A stretch of DNA of 64,000 nucleotides, from positions 2,067,501 to 2,131,500 of the forward strand of contig OX459103.1 in the NCBI GenBank assembly GCA_949775045.1. Reading direction: 5' to 3'. A model generated the notes under the pieces. It was not told where the DNA came from. It saw only the letters and a program-made list of their open reading frames with translations, and did not search any database. The stretch's first letter is position 1. Each line of letters starts with the position of its first letter. The DNA is from Metridium senile. Lineage: Eukaryota; Cnidaria; Anthozoa; Actiniaria; Metridiidae. Made by a program: the position numbers and the translations under genes. Below are positions 44,874 through 55,660 of the stretch, one piece after another.

Positions 44874-44984
44874 TAAAAAAGCCAAAACCCAGTATTCCTT
44901 CAATGTACCAAGTATGCTCAAAACAAAAATAAGTTAGAAACGTTTGCAACTATATATTTTTGATCTGAAATTATGTTTATTACT

Positions 44985-45430
44985 ATAAATGATACAATAT
45001 TCAATTGCAAGTACAAATTATATAGCTTTACAAAGAATTACAAAGTATATATACATATACAAGTTTGACTCAGTAAAAAGAAGAAGGTAGATGAAGGTAG
45101 ATGTTACTCAGAAGAGCCCCGGCTATACAGCATGTCAATAATACAATATTCAAGTACATATAAAGTTTCACAAAGAATTACAAAGTATTTGCATATATAC
45201 ATATAATATATACATAAGTTTGACTCAGTAAAAAGAAGAAGGTAGTTGTTACTCAGAGTAACTATAGAGCCCGGCTATACAGCATGGCAATAATACAACA
45301 TTAAATTACAAATTATAAAGTTTTACAAAGAATTACAAAGTATTTGCATACATACGTATACAAGTTTGACTCAGTAAAAAGAAGAAGGTAGTTGTTACTC
45401 AGAGTAACTATATAGAGCCCCGGCTATACA
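44985..45430. repeat. Three-unit tandem repeat, about 150 bp each
   Basis: Units share ACAAAGAATTACAAAGTAT, GTTTGACTCAGTAAAAAGAA and CCCGGCTATACA. No reading frame. Confidence 0.85.
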
Positions 45431-45815
45431 ACACTAAATCGAGCTGAGTATACCAGAACTGTGTTTGGCCGTGTCTTCATGATAAACACTCACGAAGTAC
45501 AAATGGTCCTTAAGCTTTTGAAATGCATACATATGGGCGGAAACCAAACTTAGTTACAAATGTACAAGAATGCTTATGCTCTCCTGTACATAGTAACAGC
45601 AGTTACAAAAACAACCTCATTTTTAAAATGTTTCTATTGTTCTTCATTTTCTGCTTTTTTCTTTCAAGTTATGAAAGACGTTAATAAGTCCATTTTCTTT
45701 GCCTTTTCATTTCTTGAAAGAGTTCTTATTATTTCTGTAGACAGCTATTGTTGTTCTACTTGAGGAAGTTTTGCAGCTTCGTCTCCATGCTTCCTCCTCT
45801 TCAATGAAGATCTCT

Positions 45816-46097
45816 CTAATCTTCATCGGTTTCTACCTCAGCGGCTTCTTGCTCCATTTGTTGTACCATCGATGATGCAGACCCGAATTCATCTTCTAAA
45901 TCTTCATCATCATCATCAATCCTTTCAAGATCTTCCAAACTCATATCAGTTTGCGTCGAAGCGGACACCACAGTTTTCTTTGCTTCAAGGAACTCCCTGA
46001 CTTCTTGAATAAGCTCAGCGTTGTTAAAGTCTTCTTGCTCGACCTCTACAAGGGGAGCTACCTTGTTCTTCTTCAAGCCTGATAAACAGCCTCCCAT
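45816..46097 (-). CDS. Small acidic protein with N-myristoylation signal (93 aa)
   Basis: Starts MGGCLSGLKKNK: Gly2 with Ser at position 6 fits the N-myristoyltransferase consensus, Cys4 could be palmitoylated and the following Lys could bind acidic lipids. The middle has a predicted helix (ELIQEVREFLEAKK) and STQTD, and the C-terminus is Asp/Glu-rich (IDDDDEDLEDEF ... VETDED). I chose this Met over one 21 codons upstream because of the lipidation motif. A single-exon frame, no frameshift. Family not recognised; a membrane-attached scaffold or adaptor is inference. Stop TAG. Confidence 0.6.
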   Translation of the reverse strand: MGGCLSGLKKNKVAPLVEVEQEDFNNAELIQEVREFLEAKKTVVSASTQTDMSLEDLERIDDDDEDLEDEFGSASSMVQQMEQEAAEVETDED

Positions 46098-46191
46098 TTT
46101 TTCACGATTCTGGATACAGTTTCTAAGATACGTGCGTACAGTGCGATGCAGTGTTTGCAAGTGTTGCTTAGCAAGTATTCTACGTAATAGT

Positions 46192-46215
46192 AAAAAACGA
46201 TGACGTCGTGTGACG
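46192..46215. promoter_or_regulatory. CRE-like site upstream of the myristoylated protein gene
   Basis: ATGACGTCGTGTGACGT contains two TGACGT half sites about 100 nt upstream of the start codon. Suggestive only. Confidence 0.3.
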
Positions 46216-46382
46216 TTTCAGATTTTCGCGCGCTTTGGAACGGTTTGTGAGCGACCGCGCACTATCAATTGTAACCAGGCCTTCATTACGCAAAGGACTG
46301 TTGGTAATGATTAACATACAGACCTTCGCAAAGCATTATTGGTAATAATTAGGTAGACTTTTTGTATGCGCAGAAAAATTAA

Positions 46383-46590
46383 ATGGAAATTAGCGAGTAA
46401 ACTAGTATAGGCTGCGTCAGTGTTTGATATAAACGATAGGTAATATAATGAAATTTGTAACATGGTAAAAAATAGGAATAGAAACTAGCGAGTAAACTAG
46501 TATAGGCTGCGTCAGTGTTTGATATAAACGATAGGTAATATAATGAAATTTGTAACAAAAAAAAAGTTAACTTCTATAACTATACTGACT
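46383..46590 (-). repeat. Tandem pair of Penelope-type / retrozyme-like monomers
   Basis: Two head-to-tail partial units (from about 46383 and 46481) with TAGTATAGGCTGCGTCAGTG and GATAGGTAATATAATGAAAT, followed by a damaged hammerhead region. Confidence 0.6.
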
Positions 46591-46793
46591 TTTCGTTTTC
46601 AAGTAATTATGGCTGAAAATAATTGTTTCTGAACCAGTTTTAGCGTGTCATTTTATATCATAATTTAATTTGCCTGTCACTTGACTTTCCAGGATTTCTT
46701 TTTTCATAGTATTTGTGTTTCACAAATCAAATCAGTGTAAAAGCATTTAAACATAGAAACCAAAGTCAAATAAACACAACATTAATTACGTTT

Positions 46794-46965
46794 TGTTGTA
46801 ATACGTGCTTATTGTCCCACCCCCCCTTAGTAGCCCTTTTATACAGGGTGACCCCCGCAGATGGCGGCCATGTTGTTTTGTAGTTCAATCGTTGGCACAT
46901 GTACTTCGAAGTCTAAGTTAAAGTAAAAGAAACCAACAAACAAACGAGTTTACCGTCTTATTACA
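46794..46965 (+). repeat. 5' LTR
   Basis: 172 bp, TGTTGTAATACG to CTTATTACA. Contains a TATA-like TTTTATACAGG. Confidence 0.95.
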
Positions 46966-46977
46966 TGGTGTCAGAAC
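46966..46977 (+). promoter_or_regulatory. Primer-binding site, tRNA-Leu type
   Basis: TGGTGTCAGAAC directly after the LTR. Complementary to a tRNA 3' end ...TTCTGACACCA, as in some Leu tRNAs. Confidence 0.6.
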
Positions 46978-47049
46978 TTGAAAAGGACCCAAACTTTGCT
47001 GTCGGAGAATCAGAAGTCATTTGAAACGGAGTAACACAAAGTTATACGA

Positions 47050-49353
47050 GTGGAAAGATACTACTACTATCGATCATTCAAAATGGCGGAAAAGGAGTCG
47101 TTCAACAAGCCAGGACCATTGATTATTGACGCTCAAGCTGCCGAAAATTGGAGAAAGTTTATAATGAGGTTTGAGATATACATTGTAGCCACAGAGAAGG
47201 AAAAGAAATCTGACAAAATTAAGGTAAATTTGTTGCTAAATTGCGCTGGGAGTGATGCAATAGAAGAGTACAGTCATTTTACATACGAGGAAGGCGAAAG
47301 TTTGGAAAGCTTTGCTGACGTCTGTAAGAAATTTTCAGAACTTTGCCAGGGGGCAAAAAACGTTATTTATGAGCGTTTAGTGTTTAATCAACGTAGTCAG
47401 AAAGAGGGAGAGAGGATTGATAATTTCGTCAGTGACTTGAAAAGACTTGCCCTTACATGTGAATTTGGAACTCTTAAAGCCTCGCTGATTAGAGATAGGA
47501 TTGTCGGAGGAGTTTTGTCTGATCACTTGAGGGGTGAATTACTAAAAAAACCTGACCTAACTCTACAGTCTGCACATGACTATTGTCGCACATATGAAGC
47601 TTCAGAGAGTCAAAAGATGAAGTTTAGCTTGCCTTCTAGTAGTGTTGAGCAGTCAGCATCCAACATTCATGATGTTAAGAGTTCCAAATTACCATCATCA
47701 AGGCCCAATGACCCTTTATGTAAATTTTGTGGTCTCAAGCATCCATTCTCACATCCAAGTAAATGCCCTGCCTACAAACAGGAGTGTAGAAAGTGTAAAA
47801 AACGAGGTCACTATGCCAGAGTGTGTAAATCATCAACAATCAAGAGCAATATACACCCAGTTGAAGAGAGCATTATCATTGAAGGTGGTTCAGATGATCA
47901 CTTAACCCATGCTTACTTTGCCTCCGTTGAACTTGGGTCTGTTGATACCTCAGTTTCTAGAAACAAAAGTATGATTAACATTACTATAAACAACTCTAAT
48001 GTCAAGGTTAAAGCAGACACTGGAGCTGAAGCAAATGTAATTCCACTAAGTCTATACCAGCAAATTACTCGTAAGCCACTACAGAAAATCAATCAGCCAT
48101 TAAAGGCTTGGTTAGCTACTAAGCCCATTCACCCAGTTGGATGTGTACGGCTCTCTACCCAATACAAGTGTCGTAAGATTGATCTGTTATATTTAGTTGT
48201 GCAGGGTGATTTCTCACCTTTGTTGAGCTGTAATGCTTGCCTTGACCTAGAAGTGTTAAAGTTTATGAACTTAGATTTGATTCAATCTACACCAACAGTA
48301 TCCAAACCACAGCAAAACCAGGATATTCTTCCAGACCCTATCACAACAGACCCAGTGCTAACAAACTTTCAAGATTGTTTCAGTAGTAAACCTGGTAGAC
48401 TACCACATGAAATTAGTTTGGAAATTGATGAGTCAGTATCCCCAGTTATCCACCCACCAAGAAAGTTGCCTATTTCACTGCTTGAGCCAGTTCAAGAAAA
48501 GCTGTTAGAGATGGAACAGGATGGGATCATTGTTAAAGAACAGGAGCATACCCCATGGGTGAGCTCAATGTTAGTAGTAGACAAAAGACAAGGAAAAGGG
48601 AAAGGCCAGCCCACCAAAGATGAAGTTAGAATATGCATTGATCCTAGAGATCTTAACACTGCACTGAAACGTGTACACCACCCTATGGTTACCATTGAAG
48701 AAGTTGCCAATAAACTTACTAATACTGTTAAATTTTCAACGCTAGATGCATGTAGTGGATTTTGGCAGCTACCCGTCGATGAAGCAAGCTCAAAATTACT
48801 TACATTTAACACACCGTGGGGAAGGTATCGGTTCTGCAGGCTCCCGTTCGGTATTGCCCCAGCACCAGAGATCTATCAGAGGGAGATGGAAAGGCTCTTC
48901 GAAGGAGTACCCGTAGAGATCATAGTAGATGACTTTCTAATACATGCCAAAGACGAGAAGGAAATGAATGAAAAGCTGTCACAGGTGTTGGAACGAAGTA
49001 AAGAAGTCGGATTAAAGTTTAACCCAAGCAAAGTGAAACTTAGAGTAGATGAAGTTAGGTATGTTGGCCATAGGCTTACTTCACAAGGCCTACAGCCAGA
49101 TCCTGAGAAGATCAAGGCCATTATAGACATGCCACCACCAACCGATAAAGAAGGAGTACAGCGAATTTTAGGAACTGTGAACTACCTTGATAAGTTCATC
49201 CAGAACAAAGCAGAGATTCAGGGACCCATCTCGCAGCTGCTGCAGAAAGACACCGTTTTTGTGTGGGATACACCCCAACAAAATGCTTTTGCACAGCTCA
49301 AACGTGTTATCAGCAGCTCACCTGTTCTCTCTTATTTTGACACTAATAAATAG
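47050..49353 (+). CDS. Ty3/gypsy Gag-protease-RT part of gag-pol
   Basis: Likely start at 47083 (MAEKESF, better context than 47050). Counting from 47050: a gag core to about residue 190; two Cys/His knuckles at 224 (CKFCGLKHPF..) and 246 (CRKCKKRGHYARVC); aspartic protease DTGA at 323; RT with ICIDPRDLN, LPFGIAPAPE and the catalytic VDDF at 626-629. Gag and pol share one frame with no frameshift signal. The frame ends at a TAG at 49351-49353 just before RNase H, and the same frame goes on in the next entry. So either a point mutation inactivates this copy or the stop is read through. Confidence 0.93.
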   Translation: MERYYYYRSFKMAEKESFNKPGPLIIDAQAAENWRKFIMRFEIYIVATEKEKKSDKIKVNLLLNCAGSDAIEEYSHFTYEEGESLESFADVCKKFSELCQGAKNVIYERLVFNQRSQKEGERIDNFVSDLKRLALTCEFGTLKASLIRDRIVGGVLSDHLRGELLKKPDLTLQSAHDYCRTYEASESQKMKFSLPSSSVEQSASNIHDVKSSKLPSSRPNDPLCKFCGLKHPFSHPSKCPAYKQECRKCKKRGHYARVCKSSTIKSNIHPVEESIIIEGGSDDHLTHAYFASVELGSVDTSVSRNKSMINITINNSNVKVKADTGAEANVIPLSLYQQITRKPLQKINQPLKAWLATKPIHPVGCVRLSTQYKCRKIDLLYLVVQGDFSPLLSCNACLDLEVLKFMNLDLIQSTPTVSKPQQNQDILPDPITTDPVLTNFQDCFSSKPGRLPHEISLEIDESVSPVIHPPRKLPISLLEPVQEKLLEMEQDGIIVKEQEHTPWVSSMLVVDKRQGKGKGQPTKDEVRICIDPRDLNTALKRVHHPMVTIEEVANKLTNTVKFSTLDACSGFWQLPVDEASSKLLTFNTPWGRYRFCRLPFGIAPAPEIYQREMERLFEGVPVEIIVDDFLIHAKDEKEMNEKLSQVLERSKEVGLKFNPSKVKLRVDEVRYVGHRLTSQGLQPDPEKIKAIIDMPPPTDKEGVQRILGTVNYLDKFIQNKAEIQGPISQLLQKDTVFVWDTPQQNAFAQLKRVISSSPVLSYFDTNK

Positions 49354-51129
49354 ACTGTTTTAAATGCCGATGCCAGCAGCACTGGCCTAGGGGCAGTAGT
49401 AATGCAAGAAGGAAAACCCATAGCATACGGATCAAGGACACTCACTAACTCAGAGAAACATTATGCAAACATTGAAAGAGAATTACTCGCTATTGCCTGG
49501 GGAGTACAGAAGTTCCACACTTACCTTTATGGTCGGAAAGTTATTGTAGAAACGGATCATAAACCTCTGGAGGCAATTTTCAAGAAACCGCTTAACGAAG
49601 CCCCTCCAAGACTACAACGGATGCTCCTCAAGCTTACTAAGTATGATCTGAATGTCCGGTATGTTCCCGGTAAGCAACAAGTCCTTTCTGACTGCTTAAG
49701 TAGAGCACCTGTAGACATAGCCGAACCAACCAGCACTGACGAGGAGGAGATACAAGTGAACTTAATAGACAACTTAGGACTGGACAATGATTCCCTGTCT
49801 AAGTTTAAATCCTACACCAATTGTGATGAAACCACCCAAGTAGTAATGGATTATGTTGTTAATGGATGGCCCTCGGACAAAGAAGTGGTTGATGAATTAG
49901 CTAGAGAATATTTTAGTTACAGAGAGGAGCTCAGCGTCGAAGACGGATTGCTGTTCAAGTCTGATCGAATTGTTGTACCACGAGCTATGAGAGGTGAAGT
50001 GCTCGATGAAATTCATGGTGCCCACATGGGCGAGTCAAAGAGTTTATCCTACGCTAGGGACTATGTTTTCTGGCCAGGTATGAGTTCACAGGTCAAAGAT
50101 AGAGTGCGATCATGTGGAATCTGCAATGCTTTCAGGAATCAACAGCAAAAGGAAACACTTAAACCACATGATATTCCTGGCCTCCCGTGGCAAATTGTTG
50201 GTACGGATCTCTTTGATTACGGTGGACACACCTACGTGGTAGTGACTGATTTCTACTCCAAATACTTTGAAATAGAACTGCTACGTCAAAGCACTGCGAC
50301 ATGTCTTATCAACAACCTGAAGAAGATTTTTGCTCGTTATGGGATACCTCAAGAAGTTATCAGCGACAATGGTTCGCAATACAGTAATACTAGGAACCTA
50401 TTTGACAGTACGCATCAATTTAAAGTGTTTGCAAAAGAATGGGGTTTTAAGCATACTACCAGTTCTCCGGAATATCCCCAGTCCAATGGGGCAGCTGAGA
50501 AAGCTGTACAGACAGCGAAACGAATCCTTAAGAAAGCTGACGCTGATGGCAAGGATCCATTTGAGGGCCTTCTCAAATACCGTAATACGCCGTTCGAAGA
50601 CATTGGTCTATCGCCGGTCCAGCTGTTAATGAGCCGAAGAACACGCACTATGCTACCAACTCACAAGAGACTGTTGCTTCCTCAACCAGTGAACCCTGAC
50701 ACAGTTGTTAAAACACTCAGAACACGTCAAGACAAAGCTACAGCTTATTACAACCAGAACAGCAAAGACTTGCCACCCTTAGAACCAGGTGCCAAAGTCA
50801 GGATTCGACCAGGGAGAGAAAAGCAATGGAGAAAAGCTGAAGTGCTTCCAAGATCGTATCTGGTGAAAGACGAGAGAGGCAGCGTATTTCGCAGAAATAG
50901 ACGTCAAATCATATCTACGCCACTAGATCTACCAATGGATCTACCAAAACTGTCAACAGTTCCCATGAGTTCTATGCCTATGAGTTCAAGTCTACCGATG
51001 AAGCCGCAACCCTCCTTGGTTTCAGACGAACAGATGAAACAACCTGACCTTCAACCCAGTGGTTCAGTTGTCACCACCAAATCAGGAAGAGTTGTCAGGA
51101 AACCTGAAAGACTTATTGACTCTTGTTGA
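49354..51129 (+). CDS. Ty3/gypsy RNase H-integrase part of gag-pol
   Basis: In frame with the preceding entry. RNase H opens LNADASSTGLGAVV and has NIERELLAIAWG and ETDHKPLEAIF. The integrase has an HHCC zinc region (HGAHMGESK...CGICNAF), the catalytic core (GTDLF, VISDNGSQYS, PQSNGAAEKAV) and a C-terminal basic domain ending near KSGRVVRKPERL. The first Met in this part (49402) lies inside RNase H, so independent translation would not give a full enzyme. Confidence 0.92.
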   Translation, partial: TVLNADASSTGLGAVVMQEGKPIAYGSRTLTNSEKHYANIERELLAIAWGVQKFHTYLYGRKVIVETDHKPLEAIFKKPLNEAPPRLQRMLLKLTKYDLNVRYVPGKQQVLSDCLSRAPVDIAEPTSTDEEEIQVNLIDNLGLDNDSLSKFKSYTNCDETTQVVMDYVVNGWPSDKEVVDELAREYFSYREELSVEDGLLFKSDRIVVPRAMRGEVLDEIHGAHMGESKSLSYARDYVFWPGMSSQVKDRVRSCGICNAFRNQQQKETLKPHDIPGLPWQIVGTDLFDYGGHTYVVVTDFYSKYFEIELLRQSTATCLINNLKKIFARYGIPQEVISDNGSQYSNTRNLFDSTHQFKVFAKEWGFKHTTSSPEYPQSNGAAEKAVQTAKRILKKADADGKDPFEGLLKYRNTPFEDIGLSPVQLLMSRRTRTMLPTHKRLLLPQPVNPDTVVKTLRTRQDKATAYYNQNSKDLPPLEPGAKVRIRPGREKQWRKAEVLPRSYLVKDERGSVFRRNRRQIISTPLDLPMDLPKLSTVPMSSMPMSSSLPMKPQPSLVSDEQMKQPDLQPSGSVVTTKSGRVVRKPERLIDSC

Positions 51130-51169
51130 ATAAGTGACAGTATTTTGTTGATAATTGTAACTTGTTAGT

Positions 51170-51181
51170 TAAGGGGGGAGA
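51170..51181 (+). promoter_or_regulatory. Polypurine tract
   Basis: AAGGGGGGAGA directly before the 3' LTR. Confidence 0.85.
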
Positions 51182-51353
51182 TGTTGTAATACGTGCTTAT
51201 TGTCCCACCCCCCCTTAGTAGCCCTTTTATACAGGGTGACCCCCGCAGATGGCGGCCATGTTGTTTTGTAGTTCAATCGTTGGCACATGTACTTCGAAGT
51301 CTAAGTTAAAGTAAAAGAAACCAACAAACAAACGAGTTTACCGTCTTATTACA
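51182..51353 (+). repeat. 3' LTR
   Basis: 172 bp, matches the 5' LTR throughout by eye. Confidence 0.95.
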
Positions 51354-52032
51354 CGTTTAAATTACAATCATGTGCAAAATACCTTGGGACATTATCTGGT
51401 TTTTACATCAAAAATATTTCAACAATATTTTTCCGTATCCCAATATTTTTTCCCCCGTATCAATGTTGAATTGTGGGAATGTGAGACGGTTGTCATTTGA
51501 AAGACCAATCAACATTGCTTAGGGGGGAAGGGGGTTTGCAAATCAAATTGATAGATTTTGTATATTTTTTGAAACGCAAACAAAAACGCTCATAAAAACA
51601 ATTTTTCACATAGGTACAACTAAAATATTATCATAACAAGGCGGTAAGCAAAAAATATTGACAAAATTGATGAATTTAAAATATTTATTTTATAATAATC
51701 AAACTATTTTATTTACAATCATAAAATTTACTATTGTTATTATTATTGAAAAGTACACAAGTTATTAATCTATCATAAAAACCTATTTATTATTGTTATC
51801 ATAATTTACATAGTTTATACATTGAATTTTCATTGAAAAGCACACAATGTATTTATCTATCATAAAAACCTATTTATTTTTGTTATTATTATATAGTTTA
51901 TATATTAATTTTCATTGAAAAAAACACAAATTATTTCATCATAAAAACTTATTTATTATTGTTATTCAGTATTATTTACACTTTTTCATAGTTTATACAT
52001 TAATTTTCATTGAAAAGCACACTAGTTATTTA

Positions 52033-52532
52033 TCAGTAATAATAAGACGGATTTTGATAAGAAGGTACGATGTATGGTGATGGTCTATAACTGCGTGGAC
52101 GGGCGTACAGCGACGGAATGGCTCGGTGCCTGACGAACGGTGGGAGCTGGCTACCAACCAAAGGCACTCGGCTACCATAAGGACCTTTGGGAAGAGGAAC
52201 AGGTTTTGCAACGTATGGAACAGGACGGCATGGAACACGGACAACCGGACTGGGACTCGGCTTCTGAAGTAGACTATTGGCTAGGCTGTTGAGGTACGCT
52301 AGCTTTGCAGATCGTTCACGAGCATGGGCGATATCGTTGTCCAGAGCCTGACGTTTTCTTCGGTACCAAGTTGAGATTATTTCTTCCTCGGCGTTGATTT
52401 CTTTGGCTAGTCGTTTGCGCCCTTTCTTTGAGAGGTCTGGCTGGATGGTGAAGACTTTGGTCAGGATGCGCTCTTGGTCTGGCGATAGCGATGGTTCTTG
52501 TTGAGGCTCGTTGGGATGTTCTGCTGACGGTG
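52033..52532 (-). CDS. Homeobox gene exon 2
   Basis: Acceptor CTCCACAG; carries the whole homeodomain-like region and the Pro/Tyr-rich end; TGA at 52033-52035. Confidence 0.7.
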
Positions 52533-53056
52533 CTGTGGAGAGATAGTAAAATTTATTAGTATAGAAACCAACAATAACATGTTATGTTAAGCTAGAACAT
52601 AAAGGACGTAAAGATTAGTATAGTAAGCAACAATAACATGTTATGTTAAGACTGAATTGTGTAGAACATAAACAACACAAATAGGTGGTACATACATACA
52701 ACCATGGTATAGTGAACGGCTTTACTGACATGAAAATACTTCAATTAAAAGAAAAATGATAACTTCAATGTCATAATTATTATAATCAATTTGTCCCATT
52801 CTGTTCAAAATCTTGCAGGTTACAACACTTCACTCTAGTTCACTCTACATGTGATCAGTTTTGCAAAGAAGAAAAGATAGTAATAATTACCTTTGGCATT
52901 CCTATCGTCAGTTTCTTCATAAGTAGAACAGAGGTCGATGACGGGAACAACTTTTCTCGAGGAAGGGTCAGTGGTGCAAGGATTGTTGGCATGCGTAGTC
53001 TTTAGAAGATCGTCAATCATAAAACTGCACTTTTTCTTCAAAGTTGCTTTCACCAT
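52033..53056 (-). CDS. Divergent homeobox protein with eh1-like motif (221 aa)
   Basis: Exon 1 is 52891-53056 and exon 2 is 52033-52532, joined in phase 1 by GTAATT...CACAG; total 666 nt, exactly 222 codons. Residues 12-18 FMIDDLL fit the eh1 (Groucho-binding) motif of many homeobox repressors. A homeodomain aligns without gaps at about 64-123: L16, F20, L26, R31, L34, A35, I38, I45, W48, Y49 and R53 are kept. The recognition helix reads IISTWYRRKRQAL, so the nearly invariant Asn51 is Arg and Leu40 is Ala. The C-terminus is Pro/Tyr-rich. A nuclear repressor is inferred; DNA binding may be altered. Class not assigned. Confidence 0.7.
52891..53056 (-). CDS. Homeobox gene exon 1
   Basis: 55 codons plus one base with the eh1-like motif; donor GTAATT. 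Confidence 0.68.
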
Positions 53057-53136
53057 TTTGAACTTGGAAATTTGGTTTTACTGTGTTCGCTGTAACTGCA
53101 GTATTAGAATGATGACGGAATGACTGAATGCCCGGG

Positions 53137-53144
53137 TTTTTATA
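53137..53144 (-). promoter_or_regulatory. TATA box of the homeobox gene
   Basis: TATAAAAA on the minus strand, 81 nt upstream of the start codon. Confidence 0.6.
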
Positions 53145-53339
53145 CCTTTAGTCCGTACATCAAACACGTCCCGACACCGCACAACTTTTGGCGGGAAAAG
53201 GAGCCTTGAACTAAGCGAACAGACATTCATTTCCTTACGAACGAGGCGGCAACGATTGAACGATTCAATATCGATTGGAGTTGTTTTCTTAAAGCGGCTA
53301 GTTCTAAAGGATGACCGATGTAGGAACACAGATTCCGAC

Positions 53340-53550
53340 CTACTTGATTGAATGACGGGCTTTGAGAAGTCGGGATCTTTGAACGAGTGTGCTCGTAATG
53401 ACGTCGTAATTTGTTCGTGGTTTTGTCGTTCACAACACTCAAGACCTATTTTAGTGAATGACGGGCTTTGAGAGGTCGGAATCCTTTGAACTAGTGGGTT
53501 CGTACTGACTTCGTAATTTGTTCGTGATTTCGTCTCTCACAAAATTCAAT
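53340..53550. repeat. Two-unit direct repeat upstream of the homeobox gene
   Basis: GAATGACGGGCTTTGAGA and GTAATTTGTTCGTG recur about 110 bp apart. May be regulatory or simple duplication. Confidence 0.6.
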
Positions 53551-53559
53551 ATGTCAGTT

Positions 53560-55200
53560 TTCTATTCGACATTTATACTTTTTTTCATAGAATAAAGTTT
53601 TTATTAAATAATAAGTTTGTCACCTAAAATCTAGAAAGCTAGGGCCGACAAGGATTATGGGTAGATTTGTATGCCTTGACATATTTCAATAACTATTAAT
53701 GCATATGAAATCTTTTGTCAGTCAGTGTTACCTCGTGTGAGCATTAACTAGCTAAATTGGCTTTATAATATTTTACTTTTCTGATAGTTAGTATTTACCA
53801 TGATCCTCTGCGGTCTCACTCTAAGTAGATTTTAGTAGATAATGCATGCGCATTATCTAAGCGGGGAAGGACGGATGACAGAGTGTGATTATTGTAACTA
53901 CCATGGCCATGTCACCCTTATTTGTTTAAACCATTTTTTCCAACTTGTTTTATTCAACTCAGGGGCTACATAAAAATGTTGTATTGTATTGTATTGACAA
54001 TGTCTAAAGAAGTAGGGGAAATGGAATAAAAATGCCATGAAAGATAGATTAGAAATGGACATGAATGTGTTTCCCTCTCCATTCTTGGCTTAACTCACAA
54101 ACTGTGTACTAACGAGGAAACAGCTAAAGTAAATAAATTAAATTGTATGATAACTAGCTGATATGCTAGTGTACAGGGTGTAGAGTGCATGTCGTTATTT
54201 CTCGGCAAGCAAAAGTATTATTAACAATTATAATAACCTTAAATAGTAAAATCTTTGCCAGAAACTATCTGCAATCTATATAATTAAGATAAGAAAAGAG
54301 AAAAACTACGTAATAATTATTATATACTAAATTGATTTAAGCTGTTTATAATGAATCCTGTTGTCTATAGTGACTCGGGTTGTGATAAATTGCTCTGAGA
54401 GTGCAATACTTCCTTCATGGAGGCGCTTAAAAGACCAAATGAAAGTTGTATTTTTTATGTAATTTTAATATAACAGGGGACCCTCTTTCCTGCTTCAACT
54501 GAGCAATGCTTTACAAATTCAATTAAAAATGTAAAAAATATTCTAAGAAACTTTCAAGCTACAAATTCTAATCTTAACTTGATCCAAGACGGGTAACATC
54601 AAGACATCAAAGTAATCCCGCTACCATGGGTGCGGTCAAACATTCGCCTACAAATTGCGCGGTGCGGTATCGTGTGATGTACGGCCGAAATAGAAAGGAA
54701 AACAGACGTAAAGGAAAATGAAATCAAAAGCAGCCGACACGGCGTGGTAAGGGCATAGCTTTGAAGTCGCCCGATAGACTTGGAAGAGACGATTTTTGAA
54801 AACAAATATACTACGCAGGACTCTGCTTTACAAAAAGCCCGACTCGGTCGTATTACTATAATCCTGGCCTAGATGTATTAGGGTTTCAAACCTAAAATTT
54901 ATTACTTAAAAGTGTAATAATAATAAAAGCCTAGCCTTTATCCTGAGTTAGTGGTCTTCCTGACTTTTTCTTAATTTCTTTTTTCCTAGGAAAAGCCAAG
55001 CGCTTTCTATTCAAAGATTCGTTTAAATTTTTACAAACCCTATGCATTATTACCATAATCGCCTTTATTACGCCCGCCATACACATCACAGAAGGTCGAT
55101 ACAACATATTTCATTTGAAAACAGATCACACTGAAATATAATCTCGTTCCCAGACTCTTTTCCTTCAGATGCGTGAGCAACCCTGGGAGCAAGGTTGAAA
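53560..55200. other. Region without recognised gene
   Basis: Short frames only; none has domain motifs or splice support. AT-rich, with no clear repeat pair. Confidence 0.5.
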
Positions 55201-55206
55201 CAAAGT

Positions 55207-55660
55207 TAATCATTGACAAGGACGATAGGTAATAAAATTAAATTTATAACACCGTAAAAAATGTTGACTTAACTTTACTGACGTTTAGAGCTTTAAGAAA
55301 GAAATTAAAATTAAATAGCCCGACGAAGGGCTAAAGCTCGAAACGTCAGTAAAGTTATAAGTCAACATTTTTTACGGTGTTACAAATTTTGTTATATTAC
55401 CTATCGTTTATATCAAACACTGACGCAGCCTATACTAGTTTACTCGCTAGTTTCTATTTCTATTTTTTACGGTGTTACAAATTTAAATTCATGATATCAC
55501 CTATCATTTATCAAACACCGTTGCAGCCTATACAAGTTTACTCGCAAGTTTCTATTTCTATTTTTTACGGTGTTACAAATTTCATTCTATTACCTATCGT
55601 TTATATCAAATACCGACGCAGCCTTTACTTGTTTACTCGCTAGTTTCCATTTACATGGAG
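55207..55660 (+). repeat. Head-to-head and tandem Penelope-type / retrozyme-like array
   Basis: A short inverted copy (55227-55300) faces a plus copy with a hammerhead at 55320-55357. Two more partial monomers of about 95-100 bp (TTTACGGTGTTACAAATTT...TTTACTCGC) follow. Confidence 0.65.
55318..55357 (+). ncRNA. Minimal hammerhead ribozyme, near-intact core
   Basis: CCGACGA (one change from CUGANGA), stem II GGGC-TAAA-GCTC, GAAA, ACGTC. Its 5' stem I strand has been replaced, so activity is doubtful. Confidence 0.55.

Larger units (their letters stand above)
46794..51353 (+). mobile_element. Ty3/gypsy LTR retrotransposon, 4560 bp
   Basis: Two 172-bp LTRs that look the same base for base, a 5-bp target duplication CGTTT (46789-46793, 51354-51358), a primer-binding site, a polypurine tract and one gag-pol frame. 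Domain order is gag, zinc knuckles, protease, RT, RNase H, integrase, so integrase after RNase H marks it as Ty3/gypsy rather than copia. No envelope frame. One in-frame TAG lies between RT and RNase H. Matching LTRs mean a very recent insertion. Confidence 0.95.

Noticed and set aside
54599..54805. 68-aa minus-strand frame
   Set aside because: No domain, no conserved motif and no promoter or splice signals; expected by chance.
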